Positions 11,048 through 20,485 of a stretch of DNA of 64,000 nt are shown in pieces. The translations under genes and the position numbers were made by a program. The notes under the pieces were generated by a model. The model was given only the letters and a program-made list of their open reading frames with translations, had not been told where the DNA came from and made no database searches. This stretch comes from CAWGMT01 sp963823675. GTDB taxonomy: Bacteria > Planctomycetota > Planctomycetia > Isosphaerales > Isosphaeraceae. Positions within the stretch are counted from its first letter, which is position 1; each line of letters starts with the position of its first letter. Where the stretch lies: positions 558,001 to 622,000 of the forward strand of contig CAWGMT010000008.1 in the NCBI GenBank assembly GCA_963823675.1, read 5' to 3'.

Positions 11048-12859
11048 GTGGCGACGAAAGCTTCGGCGACCGAGACCGCCGTGACCCCGCCGGGGTTGTT
11101 GCCCGGCGAGGGTGCGCGGGCGGTTCCGGCGTGGTTTCCTGGTTGGGCGCGCGACTTCGCCGAGCTCTACTTCGCCGGCACGACATGCTTGTTCGTCATG
11201 CACGGCAACGTCCACGACCTGATCCGGCTCGGTGACGGAGAACGCGACGGCTACGGCAGCCTGCCGGAATTCCTGGGCTCGCAGCTCTTCGCGACCTGGG
11301 ACGTGGTGTTGCGACACGACCTCAGCCAGGGACTGCGGATCTACGCCGGTTCGAACATCGAGCGGCTCCGTCGCATGGTCGGACTGCTTGCCGAGCGGAT
11401 CGGTGAACCCAAAAGCTGGCCGCGCGACCCCGACGCCATCTTGTACCTGCTCGACCAGCTCATCGCCGGCATCCTGATGGAGGAGGATCCCGCCAAGCAG
11501 ATCAGCCTGGGGATCATTCTCGACCATGCCCAGTATCTGGCACCGGCAACCGAGCTGAGCCAGTTGGCCGGAAACCTGGGCTCGCGGCTGGTTCGGCTGC
11601 TGTCCTGGGCACAAAACCCCTACATCAAGCGCCATAATATTGCGTTCTGTCTGCTCTGCGACCGGGCGGCCGAGATCAACGACCGCCTGACGTCGAGCGC
11701 CCACGTGGCCGCTCTGGAAGTGCCGATGCCGGATGCCGCGGCGCGCGAAGCGTTCGCGACCTGGTACGACCATCAGGATGGCACTCTTGGCAACCTGACC
11801 GAATTCCAGCCGGCGCAACTGGCCGAGCTCACCAGCGGCCTGAATCTGGTCAACCTGGAGCGCCTGCTGTCTCATGCGGCCCAGTCGGGGAAAAAGCTCG
11901 ACGCCGCCGCACTGAAGCGGCTCAAGAAGGGGCTCATCGAGCGCCAGGCGCGGGGGTTGGTCGAGTTTGTCGAGCCGCCGCATACGCTCGACGATTTCGT
12001 GGGTAACGAGGCCGTCAAGCGCCGGGTCTCCGAGGACGCAGGGCTGCTTGCCCAGGGCCGGCTCGACGCCGCGCCGATGGGCTATCTCGTGTGCGGGCCG
12101 GTGGGAACCGGCAAGACCTACCTGGCCGAATGCCTGGCGGGGTCGGTGGGAATTCCCTGCGTAAAGCTGCGCAACTTCCGCTCCAAGTACGTGGGAGAGA
12201 CCGAGGGAAACCTCGAACAGATCCTCAATGTGCTGCGGGCCATGGGACCGGTCGTCGTCGTCATCGACGAGGCCGACGCAGCCCTGGGAAACCGCGAGGC
12301 CGGAGGCGATTCAGGCACATCGAGCCGGGTATTCTCGATGATCGCCAGCCAGATGGGCGACACGCGTTATCGCGGCAAGTTGATCTGGATGCTGCTCACC
12401 AGCCGCCCCGATCTCTTGCCCATCGACCTGAAGCGCCAGGGCCGGGCCGAGGTGCATCTCCCGCTATTCAGCCCGCGCGGCCTCGAGGAGGTGCGGTTCA
12501 TGATCAAGGTCATGGCCAGGAAGAACAAGACCGTGCTCGACGACCAGGCCGTGCCCGAAAAGATCGCCGAGAAGGGCTTAAGCGGGGCCGACATCGAGAG
12601 CATCGTACTGGCCGCCAAACGCCATGCCTTGACCGAGGGACGCGACCGTGTGACTCGCGCAGACCTCGAAGGGGCCTTGAACGACTTCATCCCGCAGGCC
12701 CAGGGACTGGAAAAGGAAAAACAAGAGCTGGCAGCCGTGCTCGAGTGCACATCGATCTCATTCTTGCCGGATGAGTGGCGCGCCCGCATCGCCGAGCCCA
12801 ACGGCCGGACCAAGATCCAGGAGCGAATGGCGGCCATTCGCCGGATGCTCGAGGAATGA
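11048..12859 (+). CDS. Two-part AAA+ ATPase, Ycf46-like layout
   Basis: The protein has 603 residues. The GTG at 11048 is chosen for the AAGGAG six bases upstream. Residues 1-300 look like a degenerate ATPase half: a core strand pattern without an intact P-loop (LFVMHGNVHDLI, LGIILDHAQYLAP). After a Lys-rich linker, residues 325-560 form a complete AAA+ module with Walker A (GPVGTGKTYLAE), pore loop (SKYVGETEGN), Walker B (VVVVIDEADAAL), a sensor-1-like LTSRPD and an arginine finger (RQGRAEVH). This degenerate-plus-active layout is that of Ycf46. Its position beside a PspA/ESCRT-III-family gene suggests a Vps4-like disassembly or remodelling role. That role is inference. Confidence 0.85.
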   Translation: MATKASATETAVTPPGLLPGEGARAVPAWFPGWARDFAELYFAGTTCLFVMHGNVHDLIRLGDGERDGYGSLPEFLGSQLFATWDVVLRHDLSQGLRIYAGSNIERLRRMVGLLAERIGEPKSWPRDPDAILYLLDQLIAGILMEEDPAKQISLGIILDHAQYLAPATELSQLAGNLGSRLVRLLSWAQNPYIKRHNIAFCLLCDRAAEINDRLTSSAHVAALEVPMPDAAAREAFATWYDHQDGTLGNLTEFQPAQLAELTSGLNLVNLERLLSHAAQSGKKLDAAALKRLKKGLIERQARGLVEFVEPPHTLDDFVGNEAVKRRVSEDAGLLAQGRLDAAPMGYLVCGPVGTGKTYLAECLAGSVGIPCVKLRNFRSKYVGETEGNLEQILNVLRAMGPVVVVIDEADAALGNREAGGDSGTSSRVFSMIASQMGDTRYRGKLIWMLLTSRPDLLPIDLKRQGRAEVHLPLFSPRGLEEVRFMIKVMARKNKTVLDDQAVPEKIAEKGLSGADIESIVLAAKRHALTEGRDRVTRADLEGALNDFIPQAQGLEKEKQELAAVLECTSISFLPDEWRARIAEPNGRTKIQERMAAIRRMLEE

Positions 12860-12942
12860 GCCGGATTGACTGAAACACCGCGCGATCACCGCGGCTCCGC
12901 CCTATTTCATGCAGTGAACAACCTACTGAAAAAGGAGAAGAC

Positions 12943-13251
12943 ATGAGCGCCAAATCATCCGCCAAGCGCGCCGATTGGCTGGATAGCAAGTCGGAAACCC
13001 CTGTCATCCAGGAGCACGTCGAGCGGCTGGGCTCGTTCATGGAAGCGATGGCCGACGGCAAGATCACGGACGGCGAGCTCAAGGACCAGGAGGCCCGTGT
13101 CGTGGCCTTGATGAAAAAGGTCGAGCCTGAGCTGAACGACGAGATTCACGCCGAGGTCACCCAGCTTCTCTGCGAGCTGTCGGCCTACAACATCATGCAT
13201 ACCCTGCACGGGCTGATGCAGGCGAAGCCCAAGACCAAGTTCCGGGGCTAA
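12943..13251 (+). CDS. Small helical protein, last gene of PspA cassette
   Basis: The product has 102 residues and a strong ribosome site (AAAAGGAGAAG). It is predicted to be all-helical, without signal peptide, membrane segment or Cys pairs. A Ser/Lys-rich start is followed by an acidic helix (ITDGELKDQEARVVALMKKV), a second helix and a basic end (KPKTKFRG). I do not recognise the family. It begins 83 bases after the AAA+ gene on the same strand. Together with its small, charged character this suggests an adaptor or regulator of the ATPase or of PspA. Its stop overlaps the stop of the convergent RND gene by two bases. Confidence 0.75.
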   Translation: MSAKSSAKRADWLDSKSETPVIQEHVERLGSFMEAMADGKITDGELKDQEARVVALMKKVEPELNDEIHAEVTQLLCELSAYNIMHTLHGLMQAKPKTKFRG

Positions 13252-16200
13252 TCGTGATCTTCCGGGAAATGGTGCATGTAGCGGGCGCTGTAGTTGGTGC
13301 CCTCGACCACGGTCGAACAGGAGCGCAGCATCCCCGGCACGGCCGCGCGGAGCTGGGAAATAACTGTAGAGAACGGGTGTCATGTACCGGGTCAAGAATA
13401 AGGTGCAGAGCATGGCCCCGACGACCACGATGGCCAGCGGCTTCTGGGCCTGCGACCCGATCGAGGTTGCGAGCGCGGCCGGCAAGAGGCCGAGGGCGGC
13501 TGTCAAGGAGGTCATGACGACAGGCCTGACTCGCAGCTCGGCTCCGCGCATACAAGTTTCCCAGACGGTGCAACCGCGTGCGCGCATCTGGTTGAGGTAA
13601 GTCACCAGGAGCACTCCGTCCTGGACGGCCACTCCGAAGACCGAGACAAAGCCGACGGCTCCCGAGATGCTGAAGTGAGTGCCCGTAATATAAAGCGCGA
13701 TGACGCCGCCCACCGCGGCTTCCAGGACGTTGACCGCCACCAGCAGGCAGTCCTTGACCGATGAGAACATGGTGTAGAGCAGCACCAGGATCAAACCCAG
13801 AGAGAGCGGAATGATCCACATCAGGCGCCCGTTGGCTTCCTGCATCTGTTCGAACTCGCCCGACCATTTGATGCTATAGCCTTCGGGGAGCGGATTGACC
13901 CCGTTCTTGGGATCATTCACCATGCTTTCCGCCTCGGCTATGGTCGAGGCAAGATCGCGGTCGCGGACGCTGAACTTGATGGGGATGAACCGCCGGTTGT
14001 TCTCGCGGTAGATGTAGGTCGCACCCGGCTTGTGGGCGGAGATTCGCGTCAACTGGTCGAGCGGCACACGATATCCGGGGCTCTCATCGGTCGTACCCGG
14101 GACATCGACCAGAATGCGACTGATGACTGTGGGGTCGTTGCGCAGGTCGGCAGGCAGTCTCAATACGATATCGAAGAGCTTCTCCCCTTCCACCATTTGA
14201 GTGAAAGCCTCGCCACCGATCGCGACCTGCACGACTTTCTCGACGTCGGCGACGCTCACTCCGTGACGGGCGCAGAGCTTGCGGTCGATCTCGATCTCGA
14301 AATTCGGTTGGCCGACGATGTGAAAAAGGCCTACGTTCTCGACGCCGGGGACCCGCTTCAAGATCTGGGTAACGCGCTCGCCGAGCCTTTCCAGCTCGTC
14401 CAGATCGGTGCCGCGGATCTTGATGGAGTTGGCCCCTTTCACTCCGGAGAGCGCCTCCTCAACGTTGTCGCGAATGTATTGAGAGAAGTTGAAATTGATC
14501 GCGGGGAACGCCTGGAACTTCTCCATGAGCTCCCGCTCAATTTCTTCGCGCGTGATCGCGCGCCGCCAGAGGTGGAAGCCGAAAAGGGTTACGGGCTTGG
14601 TGCGCCACGTTTCCATCGGCTTCAAAGGCGCGCCGATTTCGAGGTTGAAAAAGCTGGTCACGTCGGTACCGTCGTCAGGCCGGCCCAGGTGCGACATCAC
14701 GCCCCGGACCTCGGGTATCGAGGCGATCACCTCGCGCAAGCGCGGAGCCATCCGGGCCGCCGACTCGAGCGACACCGTTCGCGGCAGGATTGCTCGAATC
14801 CAGAGATAACCTTCCTCGAGGGGAGGCATGAACTCTCCGCCCAGGTGGGGAACCAGAAAGAGCGTCCAGACGAAAAGGGAGCCCATGATTGCCAGCGTGA
14901 TCACGCGATGCCGGAGCACCAGGCTCAACATCCGCAGATAGCGGAGCTTCATGATCTTGTCGAGCAAGGTATCGGTTGCCTCTCTCTTGTTCGCGAAAAA
15001 GAACGAGCAGAGAACCGGAGCAAGCGTCACCGCCAGCAAGAGGGCGCCGCAGATTGCAAACGCGTAGGTGTTGGCCATCGGGCCAAAGAGCGCGCCTTCG
15101 GGCCCCGTCATGGAAAAGAGCGGAATGAACGCGCAGACGATGATCGTCGTCGAGAAGAAGAGGGCCCGCTCGATCTCGGCCGAGGCTTCGATGATCCGTT
15201 CGATCAGCGGCCGCGAGCGGTCCGCATCGTGCGCCGTGACGTGCCGGTAGATGTTCTCGACGATGATCGTCGAGCTATCGACGATGATCCCGAAATCGAC
15301 GGCGCCGATCGACAGCAGGTTGGCCGATTTGCCTTGCATGTAAATCACGGTGATCGAGAATAGCAGCGCGAGTGGAATCATGATCGCCACAATCCCCGCG
15401 CTCGCGAGATCACCCAGGAAGACGAAGAGAATCAAGATCACCAGTCCCATGCCGACCAGCATGTTGTGCCGCACGTTTTCGGTCGTGACATGAACGAGCT
15501 CGGTGCGCTGGTTGAAGATTCTGATCTTCATTCCCTTGGGAAGGAGCTTCTCCTTCTGGATGTCGTCGAGCTTCTTCAAGACGGCGTTGGAAACCGGCAG
15601 CGATTTCTCGTATTTCCGCATGAGCACGATCCCCTCGACGACGTCGTTCTGGGTGCCCCGGCCGACAATGCCCAGCCGCGGGTGGCGACCCTCGACGACC
15701 GTGGCGACGTGACTGACCAGGATGGGGATCCCCTGGAGCTGAGTGATGACCACGTTGCTGATATCCTGAATCTTCTGATCGACGAGAGAGTATTTCTCGG
15801 GAACGTGCGTCGGCTCGAGGGGGTCGATGCCTTTTCCCAGTAAGCCGATCCCGCGAACGTTGTGCGACTGGCTGCCGAGGGTCAAGATATCGCCGCCGAC
15901 GTTGGCATTCGATTTCTGAATCGCGTCCTCGACTTGCTGGAGCGTGAGCCCGTAGTGGCTGAGCCGCTGGGGCTCGACCAGCACGTGGTACTGTTTGACG
16001 GTTCCACCGTACCCGGTCACGTCGATCACGCCGGGCACGGTCTTGAGCACCCGATTCATCACCCAGTCCTGCACCGACTTGAGCTCGTTGAGAGTGTAAC
16101 CGGGGCCTTCGAGCACATAGCGCACGATTTCGCCCGTCGGGCTCCAGGGTGAAAGTTGCGGCGTGACGTTTTGCGGAAGATTGCTGAGAGCGTTGATCCT

Positions 16201-16536
16201 GTTGATCACCTCCTGGCGCGCCTTCCAGTAGTCGGTCCCGTACGTGAACTGGCACTTGACGTCGTTGAGCCCGGCGACGGACGTGCTCCGCAGATCGTCG
16301 AGCCCGGGCATTCCATTCAAAGCGATCTCGATCGGAATGCCGATCAACCGCTCCATCTCCTCGGGACTCGCCCCGGCATTCTGCGTGATGACCTCGACCA
16401 AGGGAGGCGTCGGGTCAGGGTAGGCTTCGACGTTCAAGTCATACGCGGAAGCCAATCCGGCAATCACGAGCAGGATCGTGCCGATGATGACAATCAGCCG
16501 GTTGTGCAGGCTCCAGGTGATGATCGCGCGGACCAT
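13248..16536 (-). CDS. Heavy-metal-type RND efflux pump, CzcA/CusA family
   Basis: This is an inner-membrane proton-driven pump of about 1,095 residues. It starts with the family-typical short cytoplasmic end and first helix (LHNRLIVIIGTILLVIAGL), then NVEAYPDPTPPLVEV, the two large periplasmic loops and the transmembrane blocks. The helix-4 motif reads DFGIIVDSSTIIVEN. It keeps the two Asp and the Glu of the heavy-metal family but has Ser-Ser-Thr where CzcA has Gly-Ala-Val. The annotated end needs one shift near 13360: in the uncorrected frame the protein runs on antisense through the neighbouring 102-residue gene, while the corrected frame ends RYMHHFPEDHD at 13248. No membrane-fusion or outer-membrane partner is in the window, so the substrate is open. 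Confidence 0.85.
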
Positions 16537-16697
16537 GAACCGACCCTCGAGTCCAATTGCGGTAAACTATCGCTGGTCGCCGTGCGCAGCCCGGCAGGCG
16601 GAGATGGGAACGTTCGCAGAATCACCCGGCGCGATCGCAAGATCGCATCGCTTCATGCTAATCGCTGGTCCAGCGCTTGTCAAAAGGTGGCGCCGTC

Positions 16698-17832
16698 TCA
16701 GCCGATCCTCCAGGCGTTGATCGCGATCTCGGTCTGACCGTCGATCGCCAGGTCGGCCAGGACGCGGCCGATCAGGCATGAAAACTTGAATCCGTGCCCG
16801 CTGCACGGACTGGCGACCAGGACGTCGGTCCGGCCAGGCAGGAAATCGAGCAGAAACCGATCGGACGGGGCAACGGTGTAAAGGCATACTTCGGTCAAAT
16901 CGACCGGCGCTTCGGCCAAGGCCGGGATGTGTCCACCGAGGAAGCGGCGGACCGTTCAACTGGTATTCGTCATCGACCTTCTGGTCGTCGACGTCGGGAT
17001 CGACTTCGGGCCCACCATGGCGCGCGACTTTCACGCCCAGCCCCTGAAAACCGGGCATCCCGTAAAACGCTGCTTCATCGAACGTTCCCTTGAAGATGAA
17101 CGCCGGAAACCGGCCGATGCGGAAGGGCGCTTCATCGCCGGGGCGAAAGTAAAGCACCTGCTGGCGAGTCACTTGCAGGGGAACCGCCAAGGTCGGCAAG
17201 AGCCGGCCGACCCAGGGCCCGGCCGTGACGATCACCCCGTCAGCCGCGAACCGGGTCGATTCGGTCACGACGACCGGCCGGCTGCCCTCCAGATCAATCC
17301 GCCGGACCGGGGCCTCTTCGATCACCTGCAGGCGATCACCGCCGTGATGGCGGGCCAGCCCGATCTGCAATGCCAGAGCGCGCGCCGCGGCCAGCATGCC
17401 GGCGTCAGGCTCGAAGACCACGTCGTAATTGTCAGGCAAGAAGAACGCCGCGTGACGCTGACTCCAGGCCCGACCCGACCCCCGCCAGTGCGGAACGCCC
17501 AGGTCGGCGAGATTGGCCGCGACTTGAGCCACGTAATCGACGCCGGACGGCGAGAAAGAAACGCCACCGGTGCGTATGTACAAAGCCTCGCCGGCATCGG
17601 CCTCGAGCTCTCTCCAGGCGCGAAAGGCTTCGGGCATCAGCCGGGCGTATGCCGGCTCCGCGTAGGAATGCCGCGTGATCCGGGCGGCACCATGAGAGCT
17701 GCCACGAGCGTGCCCGAGCCCGAACTGGTCGATGAGTATCACCCGCTCGCCGCGCCGTGCGAGATGATAGGCGGCCGCCGAGCCCATCGCTCCGGCGCCG
17801 ACGATCACGAACCTGGCGTTGATCGTTTCCAT
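16698..17832 (-). CDS. FAD-dependent oxidase, MTOX/monomeric sarcosine oxidase family
   Basis: The joined product has about 378 residues, the usual length for monomeric sarcosine / N-methyl-tryptophan oxidases. The start at 17832 has AAGGA 8 bases upstream. The N-terminus carries the Rossmann FAD motif (VIVGAGAMGSAAAYHLARRG), followed by the family block GLGHARGSSHGAARITR. One shift near 16950 joins VDDEYQL to VRRFLGGHIPAL. After it come the covalent-flavin region (SPCSGHGFKFSCLIGRVLADL), with the Cys that usually binds FAD, and a normal end. These enzymes oxidise secondary amines such as sarcosine or N-methyl amino acids, releasing peroxide. The gene lies next to a GlnT/GmaS-type synthetase, which makes a methylated or gamma-glutamyl amino acid a reasonable substrate guess. 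Confidence 0.8.
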
Positions 17833-17946
17833 TTCGAGGGTCCTTGGGACCATCGTAGGGGGTCGGCTCGATTCTCGCAATGAAGGAAATGCACGTCGCT
17901 GATAGAATATAACGGTGCGGCGACCCGGCTGTATTCAACGGCCAAA

Positions 17947-19317
17947 TCAAAGCGCCGAGAGGTAGCGCCCGATCTCCCACGTGTCGACTTGCGCGTGGTA
18001 CTCGCGCCACTCGTCGCGCTTGAGGCGAATCAGCTCGTCGGCGATCGGGCCCAGGCTCGCGCGGATCAAGGGATCGTTCTCGAAGGCAGACAAAGCCTCG
18101 GGGAGACTCTGCGGTAGCGTTCGAATCCCGCGCCGCACCATGGATTCGACGTCGGCCTGGTAAAGATTGCCGAGGTTCGGCTCACCGGGGTCGAGCTCGC
18201 GGGAAATGCCGTCCAGACCGGCCGCGAGGTAGGCGGCGATGCCGAGATAGGGGTTGAAGGCGCTCGAGATCGAGCGATCCTCAACGTGTCCTGCTTCGGG
18301 CACGCGGAGCATCTGGGTCCGGTTATTGTCGCCATAGGAGATGAAGGCGGGTGTCCAGGTGTAGCCGGAGCGCGACCCGGTGAGGGCGGGGCCCATCTGG
18401 AGCCGCTTGAAGCAGTTGACCGTCGGCGATGTGACCGCGCAGAGGGCGGGTGCGTGCGCCATCACGCCGCCCAGGAACTGGTACGCGAGCCTGGAAAGCC
18501 CCAGGCCGCGCGGGTCGGATTCATCGACGAACAGGTTGTCGTTGCTGGCAGCGTCGGCGAGGTGATAGTGCAGATGAGCGCCCGAGCCGGTCCGCGTCGC
18601 AAACGGCTTGGCCATGAAAGTCGCGATCGCGCCGGACTGCTGGGCGAGCTGGCCGGCGATCATCCGAAAGAAGGTATAGCGATCGGCCGTCACCAGAGCG
18701 TCGGCGTACTGAAAGTTAACCTCGTACTGATAGTTGGCGTCCTCGTGATCCGACTGGTAGACGCCCCAGCCGAGCTGGTTGAGCCCGTCGGTGAGCCCGC
18801 GCAGGAAATCGAGCGCCGCGGAGATGCCCTTGAAGTCGTAGCACGGTTTGGACAGTTGGTCCACGCCATGCGGGTCCCAGCCTCGAATGGAACCGTCCGC
18901 GTTCTTGACGACCAGGAAAAACTCGGGCTCGACGCCCACGTTGAACGTGAAGCCTCGATCCCGAGCCTGGCGCAGCACTCGCTTGAGATTGACCCGAGGA
19001 CAGTATGGGTGAGGCTGGCCGTCAACGTGGAGGTCGGCTGCGAACCGGGCGATCCCGGCCTGATAGGGTAAGGGAGTGAAGGACGCGGGATCGGCGCGGG
19101 CGTACATGTCGTGCGATTCGGGACCTTGCCCCATCCCCCAGACCGCGCCACCGGCGAAGCCGGCGCCGACCTCGACCACCGTGCGCAGGTTTCGAGCCGG
19201 CACCAGTTTGACCTTGGCCGCTCCATGAATATCGACGAACTGCACCATCAGGTACTCGATCCCTTGTTCCTGGAACCGGGCTTCGAGCTCGGCGATCTGG
19301 GCGTCGAGATTGGTCAT
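17947..19317 (-). CDS. Type III glutamine synthetase family, GlnT/GmaS-like
   Basis: The protein has 456 residues and starts at 19317 with GAGG upstream. It begins in GlnT style (IEYLMVQFVDIHGAAKVKLV, then VEVGAGFAGGAVWG) and keeps the catalytic blocks: GVEPEFFLV, YQSDHEDANYQYEVN, FMAKPF followed by GSGAHLHYHL, and the ATP/glutamate site near NNRTQMLRVP. The GlnT branch contains both rhizobial GlnT and gamma-glutamylmethylamide synthetase (GmaS), which joins methylamine to glutamate. Sequence alone does not separate them here. The genes across the 154-base divergent spacer encode an amidotransferase, a GXGXG subunit and an FMN subunit. They match either glxBCD or mgsABC, both known companions of this branch. 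Confidence 0.88.
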   Translation of the reverse strand: MTNLDAQIAELEARFQEQGIEYLMVQFVDIHGAAKVKLVPARNLRTVVEVGAGFAGGAVWGMGQGPESHDMYARADPASFTPLPYQAGIARFAADLHVDGQPHPYCPRVNLKRVLRQARDRGFTFNVGVEPEFFLVVKNADGSIRGWDPHGVDQLSKPCYDFKGISAALDFLRGLTDGLNQLGWGVYQSDHEDANYQYEVNFQYADALVTADRYTFFRMIAGQLAQQSGAIATFMAKPFATRTGSGAHLHYHLADAASNDNLFVDESDPRGLGLSRLAYQFLGGVMAHAPALCAVTSPTVNCFKRLQMGPALTGSRSGYTWTPAFISYGDNNRTQMLRVPEAGHVEDRSISSAFNPYLGIAAYLAAGLDGISRELDPGEPNLGNLYQADVESMVRRGIRTLPQSLPEALSAFENDPLIRASLGPIADELIRLKRDEWREYHAQVDTWEIGRYLSAL

Positions 19318-19471
19318 GCGTGCCTCTGTCCTCTGTGATTCGATCGATCGTGCGCAAGGCCGGCCGATTCGCCGCGACTCGCGATGAAGCCAACGAGATT
19401 GTTGGCGACAAGCCGGCCGCGAGCCAGTAAAATCAGTCGAGTGCTCTTGGATTGGGCCCCGAGGACCGGAC

Positions 19472-20413
19472 ATGTGTGGCATCGTCGGCTACTGGGACAA
19501 GGCCGCCCGGCGCGGGTTTCCCGCCGGCCGGGTGGTTCTCTCCATGCTGGAAGCCCTCTCTTGCCGTGGTCCCGACAGTGCCGGCATCGCCATGATCGGC
19601 CCGGAACCGCCCGCGGGCCCTCCGATCTGGTTGGTCCGGATCACGCCCGGCGACGTTCAGGCTCTCGAGCGGCTGGTGCAAATGGGCACGATCCTCTCAG
19701 ATTCCGGCGGCCCACGCCAGCCGTCGCAGGGCCCCACGCTGCAATTCCGGTTCGCACCCGAGCCGGGTCTCACCGTGGAGGAGCTCGAGCGAGCCTTGGG
19801 TGCCCGCCGGGCGGGCCTGGAAGTGCTCAGCCTGGGGAGGCGGCTCGATCTTGTCAAGCAGGTCGGCTCGCCCAGCGCCCTCGAGGCGGCTTTCACCGTC
19901 TCGGCCTGGCAGGGCCCGCTGGCGATCGGTCACACGCGGATGTCAACGGAAAGCCGGATCGACCTGAGCCATTCTCAGCCGTTCTGGGTTCATGGCATCC
20001 CCGACCTCGCGACGGTCCACAATGGTCATGTCACCAACTACCATCAATTGCGGCGGCGGTTTGAGCAGCAAGGCGCGACCTTTTATACCGATAACGATTC
20101 CGAGGTCATCGGCGTCTATCTTCGGTCCCGGATGGAAGACGGCCAGAGCCTGGCCGAGGCCATGGCGAGCTCGATCAGGGACCTTGATGGTGCGTTCAGC
20201 TACTTGGTCGCGTCGGCCGAGGGGCTTGGCATCGTCCGCGACCGATTCGGATTCAAGCCGCTGGTGCTGACCGAAACCGAGGAATTCGTCGCCGTGGCTA
20301 CCGAAGAGGTTGCGCTGCGGCATGCCCTGACGGCGGAATTCCACGCTTCGGAGCCGCCGCCCGGCTTCGCGCGACTTTACCCGATCGCTGCTCTGCAGCC
20401 CTGCTTGGTTTGA
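19472..20413 (+). CDS. Class II glutamine amidotransferase, GlxB/MgsA-like
   Basis: The product has 313 residues. The first residues are MCGIVGYWDK, so Cys2 becomes the N-terminal nucleophile after Met removal, as in GltB and PurF amidotransferase domains. Other family blocks are CRGPDSAGIAM, GHTRMSTESRIDLSHSQPF, TVHNGHVTNYHQLR, TDNDSEVIGVYL and DRFGFKPLV. The size and layout fit the stand-alone subunit GlxB/MgsA rather than a full glutamate synthase. It would release ammonia from glutamine or process a gamma-glutamyl amide for transfer to the FMN subunit. It is first in a same-strand set with the GXGXG subunit 72 bases downstream, and divergent from the GlnT-like gene. Confidence 0.88.
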   Translation: MCGIVGYWDKAARRGFPAGRVVLSMLEALSCRGPDSAGIAMIGPEPPAGPPIWLVRITPGDVQALERLVQMGTILSDSGGPRQPSQGPTLQFRFAPEPGLTVEELERALGARRAGLEVLSLGRRLDLVKQVGSPSALEAAFTVSAWQGPLAIGHTRMSTESRIDLSHSQPFWVHGIPDLATVHNGHVTNYHQLRRRFEQQGATFYTDNDSEVIGVYLRSRMEDGQSLAEAMASSIRDLDGAFSYLVASAEGLGIVRDRFGFKPLVLTETEEFVAVATEEVALRHALTAEFHASEPPPGFARLYPIAALQPCLV

Positions 20414-20485
20414 TTGAGCGGCGTCCTTGACGGCTGCGCGGCCGGGCAATTCGATTCGCACCAGCATGGGGAGAAAGGGCCATTC

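Noticed and set aside
10856..11983. Long minus-strand frame (375 residues) over the start of the AAA+ gene
   Set aside because: It mirrors the codons of the plus-strand ATPase, starts in no credible ribosome site and lacks any family pattern.
12955..13247. C-terminal extension of the RND pump antisense to the 102-residue gene
   Set aside because: The extension is Gly/Arg/Leu noise. A one-base correction gives a natural end at 13248 and leaves the opposite-strand gene, which has a strong ribosome site.
14032..15363. Plus-strand frame of 443 residues inside the RND gene
   Set aside because: It is antisense to conserved transmembrane and periplasmic blocks of the pump. The Asp/Arg/His-rich composition is typical of a shadow frame.
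18119..18140. A string ending GTTCGAATCCCGCGCCGCACCA that looks like a tRNA T-arm and CCA end
   Set aside because: It lies inside the intact glutamine-synthetase-family gene, and no matching acceptor strand, D-arm or anticodon arm is present upstream.
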